Shown here: positions 17,075-25,871 of the stretch, one piece after another
Layout: each line of letters opens with the position of its first letter
How positions within the stretch are numbered: position 1 is the first letter of the stretch
Assembly (NCBI GenBank): GCA_902596375.1
Contig: CACJTU010000002.1
Span: forward strand, 1 to 64,000
Reading direction: 5' to 3'
Length of the DNA: 64,000 nucleotides
Source of the DNA: an uncultured Pelagibacteraceae bacterium
GTDB taxonomy: Bacteria > Pseudomonadota > Alphaproteobacteria > Pelagibacterales > Pelagibacteraceae
Translations under genes and position numbers: made by a program
Notes under the pieces: model-generated
What the model was told of the DNA's origin: nothing
Seen by the model: the letters and a program-made list of their open reading frames with translations, nothing else
The model's database searches: none

Positions 17075-17667
17075 TAAAAGAATAATATTTTAATATCTGT
17101 GTAAATCAACTCAACTGCTACAATTAAAATGGCTAATAATCCAAGCCAAGCTATCCATCTATATTTTTTAATCCATCCAGATATTAAAGTTGCTGCGGTT
17201 GCCATTAAAATAATTGATAAAACTAACCCAAAAACGAGTAGTCCATAATGTTCACCAGCTGCACCTGCCACACCCAGGACATTATCTAAACTCATTGTAA
17301 AATCAGCTAATAAAACAGTCCAAATAGCCTTTAAAAAACTAGAGCTATCTACTTTAATGTCTTCTTCAGACTCAGAGCCTTTTATTACATCCACATAAAG
17401 TTTGTAAACAATATAAAGGAGCAATAATCCTCCTATTAACCTTAAACCTGTAATTTGCAAAAGATATGCGGTAAGCAATGTCAAAATAATTCGTAAAATA
17501 ACCGCACCACCAATTCCCCAGAAAATAACTTTTTTTCTTTGTTCAGGTGGAAATTTAGATGCAACCATTCCAATTATAATTGCATTGTCTCCAGCTAAAA
17601 CTAAATCAATAAGAATAATTTGAGTTAATATTGCTATTTGTTCAGGTGTAAAAAATTCTGCAAACAT
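17074..17667 (-). CDS. TerC family integral membrane protein
   Basis: A 197-residue polytopic protein, with about seven helices, of the TerC/YjbE group. Diagnostic parts are IILIDLVLAGDNAIIIGMVA (about 17-36) and ADFTMSLDNVLGVAGAAGEH (about 120-139); the acidic residues in the two LxxDN motifs are intact. Family members are implicated in metal ion (for example manganese) export or metalation of secreted proteins. It is joined end to end with the GMC gene (17667) and the SDR gene (17074). The specific ion is unknown. Confidence 0.88.
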   Translation of the reverse strand: MFAEFFTPEQIAILTQIILIDLVLAGDNAIIIGMVASKFPPEQRKKVIFWGIGGAVILRIILTLLTAYLLQITGLRLIGGLLLLYIVYKLYVDVIKGSESEEDIKVDSSSFLKAIWTVLLADFTMSLDNVLGVAGAAGEHYGLLVFGLVLSIILMATAATLISGWIKKYRWIAWLGLLAILIVAVELIYTDIKILFF

Positions 17668-19262
17668 TACTGCTTTAGTATCATGTCAGCACCTTTTTCT
17701 GCAATCATAATAGTAGGTGCATTAGTATTTCCAGAAGTAATATATGGCATTACAGATGCATCTATCACTCTCAGGTTTTTAACTCCATGAACTTTTAATT
17801 GATCAGACACAACAGCATTTTCATCTTTTCCCATCCTACATGTGCTAACAGGATGAAAAATAGTATTAGCATATTTTCCCGCTTCAACAGCTAACTGCTC
17901 ATTGTCAGTAATATTTATACCTGGTCTTAATTCTTCTGGTTCATAATCTTTATAGGCTTTAGACTCCATAACTATTTTTCTTACTATTTTTAGAGACTTA
18001 CCTGCTATTTCTCTATCTTCATCTGTAGATAGATAATTCATTTTAATCTTTGGAGGAATTCTTGTATCGAAAGATTTAAGTTCAACAGATCCTCTGCTAG
18101 TAGGTCTTACATTAGTAATGGTTGGTGTGAAAGCAGGAAATTTGTGTAAAGATGATTTTCCTAAGAGATCTGTACTTGCAGGAGAAACATGAAATTGTAA
18201 ATTAGGAGTTTCTAAATGTGGATCACTTTTAACAAAACCACACAAATAACTAGCACCAACTGTAAGAGGACCAGTTCGTGTTAAGAAAAATTTTAATCCA
18301 GTAAATATTTTTTTAGTAAAGCTATAATAAATATCATTTAATGTTTCTAAATTTTTTATCTTATATACAGGTCTTAACATTAGATGGTCAGTTAGGTTTT
18401 GACCTATATTTTTGTTATCCATTAATACTTCAATGCCGTTATCTTGTAATAATTTAGCTGGCCCTATACCTGAGGCTTGAAGAATATGTGGAGATCCAAT
18501 AGTACCAGCACTTAAAATTATTTCACTATTTGCTTCAATAGTATTTAATTTATCACCAGTCCAAAAATTAACTTTTTTGGCAATTTTATTTTCAAATTCA
18601 ATATTTTTGATATGAGCTTTAGTTATAATTTTTAAATTACTTCTACTTTTTACTGGATTTAAGTAACCAACTGCTGTGCTACATCTAAAACCATTTTTTA
18701 CTGTTAAAGGGAAATATCCCATTCCCTCATTATCGCCATTATTAAAATCATCAGTTTTTTTATATCCAAATTCATCTGCAGCTTCTAAAAACAAGTCTAA
18801 AACTTTGAATGTAGATCTAATTTTTTCTACTTTTAAAGGTCCACCAGAACCGTGAAATTCATTTTTTCCAAATTGGAAATCTTCAGATTTTTTAAAATAA
18901 GGAAGCACATCATCCCATGACCAGCCTACATTTCCTAATTGTCTCCAATAATTATAATCATTTGATTGCCCTCGAATATAAAGCATTCCATTAATAGAAG
19001 AACTTCCTCCAAGTGTCTTTCCTCTTGGGTAAGTCATCTTTCTATTGTCACAGAAAGGCTCTTCCTCTGTGTTAAAACACCAATCGGTCTCAGGATTATG
19101 CATTGTTTTGAAATACCCTCCAGGAATATGTATCCATGGATTAGTATCTTTACCCCCTGCCTCTAAAAGTAAGACTTTATTCTTAGGATTAGATGAAATT
19201 CTGTTAGCAAGAACACATCCAGCTGATCCAGCACCAATTATAATATAATCAAAATTATCCAT
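17667..19262 (-). CDS. GMC family FAD oxidoreductase (choline dehydrogenase-like)
   Basis: Flavoprotein of 531 residues oxidising an alcohol to an aldehyde. The ADP-binding loop DYIIIGAGSAGCVLANRIS is at the N-terminus, and the GMC signature YPRGKTLGGSSSINGMLYIRG (split near residues 78-98) follows. The catalytic pair is H470 (in HPVSTCRMG) and N512 (in NTNAPT). The length and motifs fit choline/PEG-dehydrogenase-like members, but the substrate is open. It diverges from the TRAP transporter operon across 145 bases, suggesting that the imported substrate or its product is an alcohol; that is inference. Confidence 0.88.
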   Translation of the reverse strand: MDNFDYIIIGAGSAGCVLANRISSNPKNKVLLLEAGGKDTNPWIHIPGGYFKTMHNPETDWCFNTEEEPFCDNRKMTYPRGKTLGGSSSINGMLYIRGQSNDYNYWRQLGNVGWSWDDVLPYFKKSEDFQFGKNEFHGSGGPLKVEKIRSTFKVLDLFLEAADEFGYKKTDDFNNGDNEGMGYFPLTVKNGFRCSTAVGYLNPVKSRSNLKIITKAHIKNIEFENKIAKKVNFWTGDKLNTIEANSEIILSAGTIGSPHILQASGIGPAKLLQDNGIEVLMDNKNIGQNLTDHLMLRPVYKIKNLETLNDIYYSFTKKIFTGLKFFLTRTGPLTVGASYLCGFVKSDPHLETPNLQFHVSPASTDLLGKSSLHKFPAFTPTITNVRPTSRGSVELKSFDTRIPPKIKMNYLSTDEDREIAGKSLKIVRKIVMESKAYKDYEPEELRPGINITDNEQLAVEAGKYANTIFHPVSTCRMGKDENAVVSDQLKVHGVKNLRVIDASVMPYITSGNTNAPTIMIAEKGADMILKQ

Positions 19263-19407
19263 TACTTAGAACTCTTATAAATTAAATTTTTTTTTTTGTA
19301 ACATTTCTGTACACAAAAAAACTAAAATAATCCAATATTAACACTTGTTTTAGAATTCATTCTTTGACAAGCTTTCATTTTTATAAATATAGAGAGGGAA
19401 AAACGAT

Positions 19408-20502
19408 ATGAAAAAAATCATTTCAATGTTATTTGCAGTTGCGATGGTATTTGGATTTATTTCAAATGCTAATGCTGCAAAAACACTAAAATGTCAGACA
19501 GTTCTTAACACTAAAGCTGATGAAGTTAAAATGTTAAAAGACTTTACTGACACTGTTACAACTTTGACAGGCGGATCTCTTAAGTTTGAAATTATGCCTG
19601 CAGGAGCAGTTGTTGGTGTAAAAGAAACTTTAGATGCTGTTGATAAAGGACTTATCGACTGTGGATTTGCTTGGACACACTATTGGTCAGGTGATCACCC
19701 TGCCGCTATGTTATTTGGTTCGCCAGTAGCAGGTGGTGGTGTTGGTATTGACAACATCGCATTCTTATCATGGTTTCAGTATGGTGGAGGAAAAGAGCTA
19801 TACGACAGACTATGGAAAGAAATGGGAAGAGATATTAAAGGATTTATGATTCAACCAGTTGGTCCTGAAGCTTTAGGTTGGTTTCCAAAACCAATTAAAG
19901 ATATGGCTGATTTTAGAAAATATAAATTTAGAACTCCTCCAGGAATTCCAGGACAAACTTATAAAGACATCGGTATAGCATCTGTTGCTATGGGTGGTGG
20001 AGATATTCTACCAGCTTTAGAAGCAGGAACTATTGATGCTGCTGAATGGTGTTGTCCAAAGCCAGACTTAACGTTTGGTTTCCAAAAAGTATTAAAGCAC
20101 TACTATCTACAAGGTTTACACCAAGTAGTCGTAAATGCTGACTTTTATATTACTGGAAAAACATATGAAGCTATGAGTGCTCATGAGAAAAAATCTCTAG
20201 AAGTTGCAGCAAATGCATCTCTAGCGAAATCTCTAAGCTACAGAATCTATGAAAACGGAAAAGCTTTAAAAGAGCTTACAGAAGTTCATGGTGTAAAATT
20301 AGAAGATACTCCTTCTGATTACTTCACAGAGTACATGGCAGCTGCTAAGAAAAGTTTGGAAACAAACGCTGCTAAAAATGCATTCTTTGCTGAAGTTTGG
20401 GACTCTATGAAAGAATTTGCTGATATCGCAGTTCCTTTCTGGAGTGGTGCTCAAATGTCTAATGCGAAGCTAGGAATGGCTCACGCAGCAACATTAAAGT
20501 AA
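19408..20502 (+). CDS. dctP: TRAP transporter substrate-binding protein, DctP family
   Basis: Periplasmic binding protein of 364 residues with a signal peptide ending near residue 23 (SNANA-AK). The DctP-family core is visible: KETLDAVDKGLIDCGFAW, the binding arginine in YKFRTPPGIPG (about residue 174), and LEAGTIDAAEW. The MxxGDILPALEAG and AAEW pattern suggests the 2-oxoacid/mannitol/chloroaromatic-like subgroup (TakP-type) rather than the C4-dicarboxylate subgroup. A strong GAGAGGG ribosome site lies just before the ATG. A terminator hairpin between this gene and dctQ would leave the binding protein in excess over the membrane subunits. The ligand is unknown. Confidence 0.9.
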   Translation: MKKIISMLFAVAMVFGFISNANAAKTLKCQTVLNTKADEVKMLKDFTDTVTTLTGGSLKFEIMPAGAVVGVKETLDAVDKGLIDCGFAWTHYWSGDHPAAMLFGSPVAGGGVGIDNIAFLSWFQYGGGKELYDRLWKEMGRDIKGFMIQPVGPEALGWFPKPIKDMADFRKYKFRTPPGIPGQTYKDIGIASVAMGGGDILPALEAGTIDAAEWCCPKPDLTFGFQKVLKHYYLQGLHQVVVNADFYITGKTYEAMSAHEKKSLEVAANASLAKSLSYRIYENGKALKELTEVHGVKLEDTPSDYFTEYMAAAKKSLETNAAKNAFFAEVWDSMKEFADIAVPFWSGAQMSNAKLGMAHAATLK

Positions 20503-20521
20503 TCATTAAATAATCTTTACG

Positions 20522-20556
20522 TTAGAGCGGACTTAATAGTCCGCTCTAATTTTTTA
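20522..20556 (+). terminator. Rho-independent terminator/attenuator between dctP and dctQ
   Basis: A perfect 11-bp stem, TTAGAGCGGAC (20522-20532) with GTCCGCTCTAA (20539-20549), a 6-base loop TTAATA, and a following run of Ts (20550-20555). It is the clearest hairpin terminator in the window. Partial read-through would supply dctQM and also favours high dctP output. Confidence 0.88.
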
Positions 20557-20567
20557 TATAAAATTTT

Positions 20568-21182
20568 ATGGCAGACGAACCAGGTAAATTAGATATATCA
20601 GATGAAATGATTGCCGAAAGGCGAGGTGGTTCAGGAAAAATGCCAAGTGATATGCCACTATGGATGGCAAGTTCAATTGTAAATATTGATAAATTTAGCA
20701 AATGGGTTGGAAACGTTGTTTGTTGGATATTAATGCCGTTAATTCTCGCAATGACTTACGAAGTTCTTGCTAGAAAATTATTTCATGCCCCAACAATATG
20801 GGCTTATGACATCAGTCGTTTTTTATATGGTGCACTTTTTATGTTAGGTGCTGGTTATGCACTTTCTAAAGGTGTTCATATTAGAGCAGATTTTTTATAC
20901 AGGAATTTTAAAACTAAAAATCAAGGCTTAATAGATTTTTGGTTATATATTTTATTTTATTTTCCAGGCTTATTTGTGTTCCTTTATATGACTATTGGAT
21001 ATGTAGGGGAGTCTATCCAAAGAGGTGAGAGAGGAATGGATACTACTTGGATGCCTTATATGTGGCCGATTAAAACTTGTTTATTAGTCGGTATAGTATT
21101 TTTACTAATCCAAGGTATTTCAGAATTATTAAAAAGTTATTGGGCTGCTACAAGAGGGAAGTGGCCAGGAGAAGATGAATGA
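20568..21182 (+). CDS. dctQ: TRAP transporter small permease, DctQ family
   Basis: A 204-residue membrane protein with a cytosolic N-terminal stretch of about 45 residues and four helices (near 50-70, 85-108, 125-150 and 170-190). The ARKLFHAPTIWAYDISRFLYG segment (near 68-88) matches the DctQ core. It lies just behind the dctP terminator, and its last 4 bases overlap dctM (ATGA). It pairs with DctM to form the membrane part of a sodium-driven TRAP importer. Confidence 0.9.
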   Translation: MADEPGKLDISDEMIAERRGGSGKMPSDMPLWMASSIVNIDKFSKWVGNVVCWILMPLILAMTYEVLARKLFHAPTIWAYDISRFLYGALFMLGAGYALSKGVHIRADFLYRNFKTKNQGLIDFWLYILFYFPGLFVFLYMTIGYVGESIQRGERGMDTTWMPYMWPIKTCLLVGIVFLLIQGISELLKSYWAATRGKWPGEDE

Positions 21183-22513
21183 TAGCTGAATTTATAGATC
21201 CAGCATACTTAGGTTTTATTTTAGTTGGAGTAATGTTGTTTGCTATCTTTGTTGGATTTCCTATTTCATTCACATTAATTTTCTTAGGTTTTGTATTTGG
21301 TTATCTAGGTTTTGGAAAATTAGTCTTTTATTTAATGACCCTCCAGTTCTCGATGGTCATGACCGAACAAACGCTCGCCGCCGTCCCGCTCTTTGTCTTT
21401 ATGGGTATTATGATGGAGCAAGCAGGACTGATGGAAAGATTATTTTCGTCATTTCAAATGATGCTGGCCAGAGTAAGAGGTGCATTATATTATGCTGTTT
21501 TGTTTGTTTCAGTTATCTTCGCAGCTGCAACAGGAATTGTTGGTGCCTCAGTAACTATTCTTGGAATAATGGCTGCAAAATCAATGAATAGATCTGGTTA
21601 TGACGTAAGACTTGCAGCTGGCACAATTACTGCTGGTGGAACCTTAGGAATTTTAATTCCACCAAGTATTATGCTTGTTGTGATGGGTCCAATTATGGAA
21701 ATTCCTGTAATTGATTTATTTGCTGCAGCAATAATTCCTGGAATTCTTCTTGCAAGTTTATACGCTGGCTACACAACAATAAGATGCATGATAAATCCTA
21801 AACTAGGACCTGTAATTCCTGAAGAAATGAGAGCAGCTAGCATGAAAGAAGTTTGGATTGAATTTTTCTTAGGTTTAGTTCCTCCTGCAGCGCTTGTTTT
21901 TGCTGCGTTAGGAAGTATTTTATTTGGTTTTGCAACACCAACAGAAGCTGCTGGTTGTGGCGCTATGGGTGCATTGTTACTTTCATTAGCATATAAAAAA
22001 TTAACTTTATCTAAACTCCAAGAAGCACTAGTAAAAACGTTAGAGATTACTGCTTTAATTATGGTTCTAGTCGCTGCTTCAAACTTTTTTGGTGCAGTAT
22101 TCGCAAGACTTGGCACTCCAACTTTATTAACAGAATTTTTGCTAGGTTTAGATATGAATAAATATTTGATTTTAGCAATTGTAATGGTTGCAATATTTTT
22201 ATTAGGTTGGCCTTTAGAGTGGGTACCAATTGTGATGATAATAGTTCCAATTCTTTTACCATTAATTGAAGCTTTAGGTTTTAATTTAACTTGGTTTGCA
22301 ATATTAGTCGCTGTCAATCTCCAGACCGCCTGGCTATCTCCACCTGTAGCTTTGTCAGCCTATTTCTTAAAAGGTGTAGTTCCTGAATGGGATTTAAAGG
22401 ATATTTATTATGGAATGATGCAATTTATGGTCCTACAAATTATAGGCTTAGTTTTAATAATTATATTTCCTAAGATTGCCTTATGGTTGCCAACTCTCTT
22501 ATATGGACAGTAG
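21179..22513 (+). CDS. dctM: TRAP transporter large permease, DctM family
   Basis: Large membrane subunit of 444 residues with about twelve helices. Typical DctM features include QTLAAVPLFVFMGIMM, LGILIPPSIMLVVMG, GFATPTEAAGCGAMGAL and NLQTAWLSPPVALSAYF. It forms the ion-coupled translocation pathway with DctQ. Two stretches, 21337-21397 (about 61 percent GC) and 22306-22348 (about 58 percent GC), use C/G-ending codons unlike the rest of this AT-rich gene, both over highly conserved motifs. Substrate as for dctP: unassigned. Confidence 0.92.
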   Translation: MIAEFIDPAYLGFILVGVMLFAIFVGFPISFTLIFLGFVFGYLGFGKLVFYLMTLQFSMVMTEQTLAAVPLFVFMGIMMEQAGLMERLFSSFQMMLARVRGALYYAVLFVSVIFAAATGIVGASVTILGIMAAKSMNRSGYDVRLAAGTITAGGTLGILIPPSIMLVVMGPIMEIPVIDLFAAAIIPGILLASLYAGYTTIRCMINPKLGPVIPEEMRAASMKEVWIEFFLGLVPPAALVFAALGSILFGFATPTEAAGCGAMGALLLSLAYKKLTLSKLQEALVKTLEITALIMVLVAASNFFGAVFARLGTPTLLTEFLLGLDMNKYLILAIVMVAIFLLGWPLEWVPIVMIIVPILLPLIEALGFNLTWFAILVAVNLQTAWLSPPVALSAYFLKGVVPEWDLKDIYYGMMQFMVLQIIGLVLIIIFPKIALWLPTLLYGQ

Positions 22514-22538
22514 AATTTATTAGTTTAAAATAAATTTT

Positions 22539-23996
22539 GTGAATCAGCCAAAAGTAAAATACTCTCTTTCTAATTGGGACCTAGTCACAGTTAACCCAAA
22601 TTACAAAACTTGGAATTGGAAAGATTTATTTTGTTTTTGGGGCGCTAATGTACAAAGTGTAATTGGTTTCTCCTTAATATCCTCTTTATACTTAATGTAT
22701 AGTTTAAATATTTTTGTAGTTTTTTTTGGAATAATATTGGGATCTTTTTTTGTTTATTTATTTTCAAATATTATCGGAAAACCTTCTCAAAAATTTGGCT
22801 TACCATTTGCAGTATTATTAAGATCGTCATTAGGATTTAACGGAGCTAAATTTTTTGGATTAATCAGAAGTTTGGTTGGAATTTTTTTGTTTGGAATTCA
22901 AACCTATTTTCTATCTAAAATATTAGTTTATTTAATTAGAATTCTAATTTTTTCCATAGATAATTCTTTATTACAGCAGGAAATATTTATTTTTTATTAT
23001 TTTGGTATGAACATAATTGATTGGTCTGCAATAATAATCACAATTATTTTACAGACTTTATTTTTTACTATTGGGATTCAGTACAATAAGAAAATAATTA
23101 ATTTTTCAGCGATGACAGTTTATGCTGGTATGCTCATTTTTTTCTTTGTTATTTTATTAAGTGATGTAAAAATAACTACTGAAGCTTTTTCAAATATTTT
23201 TAGTCTAAATAGCTTTTTAGATGTTAATAATTTGGCTCCTTTAATAACAGTTGCTGGAACAATATTTGCTTATTTTTCAATTTTAATAATTAGTTTTGGT
23301 GACTTTTCCAGATATGTAAAAAATGAGCAAGAATTAAAAAAAGGAAACTTAAGTTTAATTTTGAATTTAATTATTTTTTCTTTTTTATCTGTTTTTATTG
23401 TTACAGGTTCTGATGTTTTTCTTAATCAGAAATTTTCAGATATAGATAGAATTTTTACTAATCCTACAGATATAATTGGGAAATTTGATAATATACAGAT
23501 AACAATAGTAGTTTTGTTTTTTATTATAATAGCTTCAGCTTCTACAAATTTAGTTGCTAATTTCATACCATCTCAATACTCGTTGATAAATTTTGCTCCT
23601 TCAAAATTAAGCTTAAAAAGTGCTAGTTATTTAATTTCTTTTTTTGGTTTATTAATCGCAATTTTTTGGCTAACTATATTAAGCCAAATAGGAATTTTGT
23701 CATTTATTGATACTTTTGGTGCTTTTTTTGGTCCTTTATTTGGAGTGATGGCAGCTGACTATTATTTAATTAAAAATCAAGAATTAAGTAATAAAGATTT
23801 ATATTCTATAGATAAAGAGAGCGCTTACTATTATTCAGGTGGTTGGCATATAAAAGGTGTTTATTCTTTAATTATTGGATTTATATTTTCAGCGTCTACA
23901 ATTTGGAACACTAATTTAATGTTTTTACAGTCCTACGCTTGGATAATAGGTGCATTTGTTGCTTGGATAACATATTACTTGTTAGCAAAAAAATAA
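22539..23996 (+). CDS. NCS1 family nucleobase/allantoin-type permease
   Basis: A 485-residue, roughly twelve-helix transporter. The N-terminus SLSNWDLVTVNPNYKTWNWK has the pattern of the NCS1 signature (N-x-DL...P...RTW), followed by WGANVQSVIGF. A later ISFGDFSRYVKN matches the conserved substrate-site region. NCS1 proteins import purines, cytosine, uracil, allantoin or hydantoins with H+ or Na+. The start is GTG at 22539, 25 bases after dctM. The dehydrogenase behind it (1-base gap) does not identify the substrate. Confidence 0.85.
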   Translation: MNQPKVKYSLSNWDLVTVNPNYKTWNWKDLFCFWGANVQSVIGFSLISSLYLMYSLNIFVVFFGIILGSFFVYLFSNIIGKPSQKFGLPFAVLLRSSLGFNGAKFFGLIRSLVGIFLFGIQTYFLSKILVYLIRILIFSIDNSLLQQEIFIFYYFGMNIIDWSAIIITIILQTLFFTIGIQYNKKIINFSAMTVYAGMLIFFFVILLSDVKITTEAFSNIFSLNSFLDVNNLAPLITVAGTIFAYFSILIISFGDFSRYVKNEQELKKGNLSLILNLIIFSFLSVFIVTGSDVFLNQKFSDIDRIFTNPTDIIGKFDNIQITIVVLFFIIIASASTNLVANFIPSQYSLINFAPSKLSLKSASYLISFFGLLIAIFWLTILSQIGILSFIDTFGAFFGPLFGVMAADYYLIKNQELSNKDLYSIDKESAYYYSGGWHIKGVYSLIIGFIFSASTIWNTNLMFLQSYAWIIGAFVAWITYYLLAKK

Positions 23997-23997
23997 T

Positions 23998-25002
23998 ATG
24001 AAAGCTTTAGTATATACTGGTGTAGAAGAACTAACTTATAGAGATGAAAAGGATCCTGTAGAAAAAGAGGGAGAAAGTATCCTTGAAGTTCAAGCATCAG
24101 GTATTTGTGGTTCTGATATGCACGCTTATCATGGTAAAGATGAAAGAAGAGTGCCACCTTTAATACTTGGTCATGAAGTGAGCGGAAGAATCACGAATGG
24201 AAAGTTTAAAGATAAAATTGCAGTATTAAATCCTTTGATTACTTGTGGTAAATGCGAGTTTTGCACTAACAAAAGAGAACATCTATGCCCAAATAGAGTT
24301 TTGTTGGGTATGAATAGACCTTACGAAAGACAAGGTGCATTTGCAGAATTAATCACAGTTCCAAATACAAATATATATGAAATTCCAAAAAAATTAGATG
24401 TAACTGAAGCTGCAGTCGCAGAACCGACAGCTGTTGCTTACCACGCAGTATTAATCGGAGAAAACTCACTAAAGAAAGATATTAAAGAATGTAGAATTTT
24501 AGTACAAGGAGCAGGAGCTATTGGATTATTATGTTCACTCATTTTAAATAAAATTAAAAAAAATAATAATATAGTTATGTCAGATCCTAATAAATTACGA
24601 TTAAATGAATGTTCAAAATATTTTGATGCAAAGTTTGTTGGCCCAACAGATAAAGAAGTTAAAAGTGATAGTTTTGACATAGTATTTGATACTGTTGGCT
24701 TAGAAGTGTCAAGACAACAGGCAATTTCCGTAGTAAAACCTGGTGGATCTATAATTCACATTGGTCTAACTCAGCCAGCGGGAGAGTTTAATTTTAGGAA
24801 GGCAACTTTACAAGAGATTACGTTTATAGGAACCTATTGTTATACTAACCAAGATTTTAGTGACACTGTCCAAATTTTAGCAAATAAAGATATAGGAAAT
24901 TTAGACTGGATTGAATATAGAGAACTTAAAAATGGTGGAAGTGCTTTCAAGCAAATACATGATGGTACATGCTCGTCACCTAAAATTGTATTAATTCCTT
25001 AA
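23998..25002 (+). CDS. Zinc-dependent alcohol/polyol dehydrogenase (MDR family)
   Basis: Medium-chain dehydrogenase of 334 residues. The catalytic zinc motifs GICGSD (about 37-42) and GHEVSG (about 59-64) are present, as is the structural-zinc set of four cysteines in CGKCEFCTNKREHLC. The Rossmann loop is QGAGAIGLLC (near 170). It resembles sorbitol/galactitol-phosphate/threonine dehydrogenase-like members. It directly follows the NCS1 permease and may act on a product of the imported compound; the substrate is undetermined. Confidence 0.85.
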   Translation: MKALVYTGVEELTYRDEKDPVEKEGESILEVQASGICGSDMHAYHGKDERRVPPLILGHEVSGRITNGKFKDKIAVLNPLITCGKCEFCTNKREHLCPNRVLLGMNRPYERQGAFAELITVPNTNIYEIPKKLDVTEAAVAEPTAVAYHAVLIGENSLKKDIKECRILVQGAGAIGLLCSLILNKIKKNNNIVMSDPNKLRLNECSKYFDAKFVGPTDKEVKSDSFDIVFDTVGLEVSRQQAISVVKPGGSIIHIGLTQPAGEFNFRKATLQEITFIGTYCYTNQDFSDTVQILANKDIGNLDWIEYRELKNGGSAFKQIHDGTCSSPKIVLIP

Positions 25003-25128
25003 ATTAATTATTAATTTGTTATGTTGGTTAATTTTTAATCTACTTAGTTTTATGTCATTTGATGTTACAGGTGCCAAAATCATAACCGACCAATAAATTA
25101 GGAGCAAGAACACAGATATTATTTTCAT
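24991..25128 (-). CDS. Small protein with N-terminal hydrophobic helix (45 aa)
   Basis: Reverse-strand frame from ATG at 25128 to TAA at 24991. It starts MKIISVFLLLIYWSVMILAP, a signal-peptide or membrane-anchor-like helix, followed by a short polar tail VTSNDIKLSRLKINQHNK and onward. It overlaps the 3' end of the dehydrogenase gene by 12 bases convergently. The two-part design is hard to get by chance, yet no ribosome site is obvious and conservation is untested. Confidence 0.5.
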   Translation of the reverse strand: MKIISVFLLLIYWSVMILAPVTSNDIKLSRLKINQHNKLIINLRN

Positions 25129-25217
25129 CGTATTAATTTAACAATCAATTTTGTATTTAGAATGTTGAAATTGTGACTGAATATTGAATTTATAAATAAT
25201 CTATCTATAAGAAGAAC

Positions 25218-25868
25218 ATGTTAAAAATTTTTTATATTTTTATTACATCTTTACTCTTTTTTAGCTCTGCACATGCAGAAACTGTAAAAGTTTTTGAATT
25301 TACTAAAAAAGAATTGTCAGCGCTTGAAATACGCAAAGTAAGAGGAGCAGATAACAAAACAGTTTATTCTGTCGGATCAAATGAGAATGGTAATTATTTA
25401 AAAGCAGTAGCTGATAATGCTGCTTCAGGACTTGGAAAAGAGATCAAAATTGATCTAAATAAAACACCTTTTATCAATATTACATGGAAAATTGAGAAGG
25501 ATCTTCGAGGCATTAAAGAGAATACAAAAAAAGGACATGACTATGCTGCTCGTGTTTTCGCAATTAAAAAAACTGGAGCCACACCTTTATCAAATAGAGC
25601 AATTAATTATGTTTTTTCAAGTAATAGTGAAGTTGGTGAAAATAGACCCAGTCCATATACAAAAAAATCAATAGACAATGTATTAGCAACTACTAAGGAC
25701 AATCTCAATAAATGGGTAACAGTGAAAGCGAATGTTAAAGAAGATTTTAAAAAATTTCACGATTTAGATGTGAATGAATTAGATGGCTTAGCTATAATGG
25801 CTGATACTGATAATTCAAAATTGAAATCAATTTCTTATTTTCAGAATATTTATTTCTCAGCAGATTAA
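25218..25868 (+). CDS. Secreted DUF3047 domain protein
   Basis: A 216-residue protein with a signal peptide (MLKIFYIFITSLLFFSSAHA, cleavage near residue 20). The mature part matches my recollection of DUF3047: INITWKIEKDLRG, then HDYAARVFAIKK, AINYVFSSN, and a C-terminal DVNELDGLAIMADTDNS. Such proteins are predicted beta-rich periplasmic proteins of unknown function. It stands alone between small ORFs, with its own AGAAGAAC leader before the ATG. Confidence 0.8.
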   Translation: MLKIFYIFITSLLFFSSAHAETVKVFEFTKKELSALEIRKVRGADNKTVYSVGSNENGNYLKAVADNAASGLGKEIKIDLNKTPFINITWKIEKDLRGIKENTKKGHDYAARVFAIKKTGATPLSNRAINYVFSSNSEVGENRPSPYTKKSIDNVLATTKDNLNKWVTVKANVKEDFKKFHDLDVNELDGLAIMADTDNSKLKSISYFQNIYFSAD

Positions 25869-25871
25869 TTA

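Noticed and set aside
19364-19393. TTGACA...TATAGA promoter for dctP
   Set aside because: The -10 would overlap the ribosome-binding site and leave almost no 5' leader, so initiation probably occurs further upstream.
21769-22317. 182-codon reverse frame inside dctM
   Set aside because: It is antisense to a well conserved permease and shows no domain; it is partly favoured by the GC-rich islands that lack stop codons.
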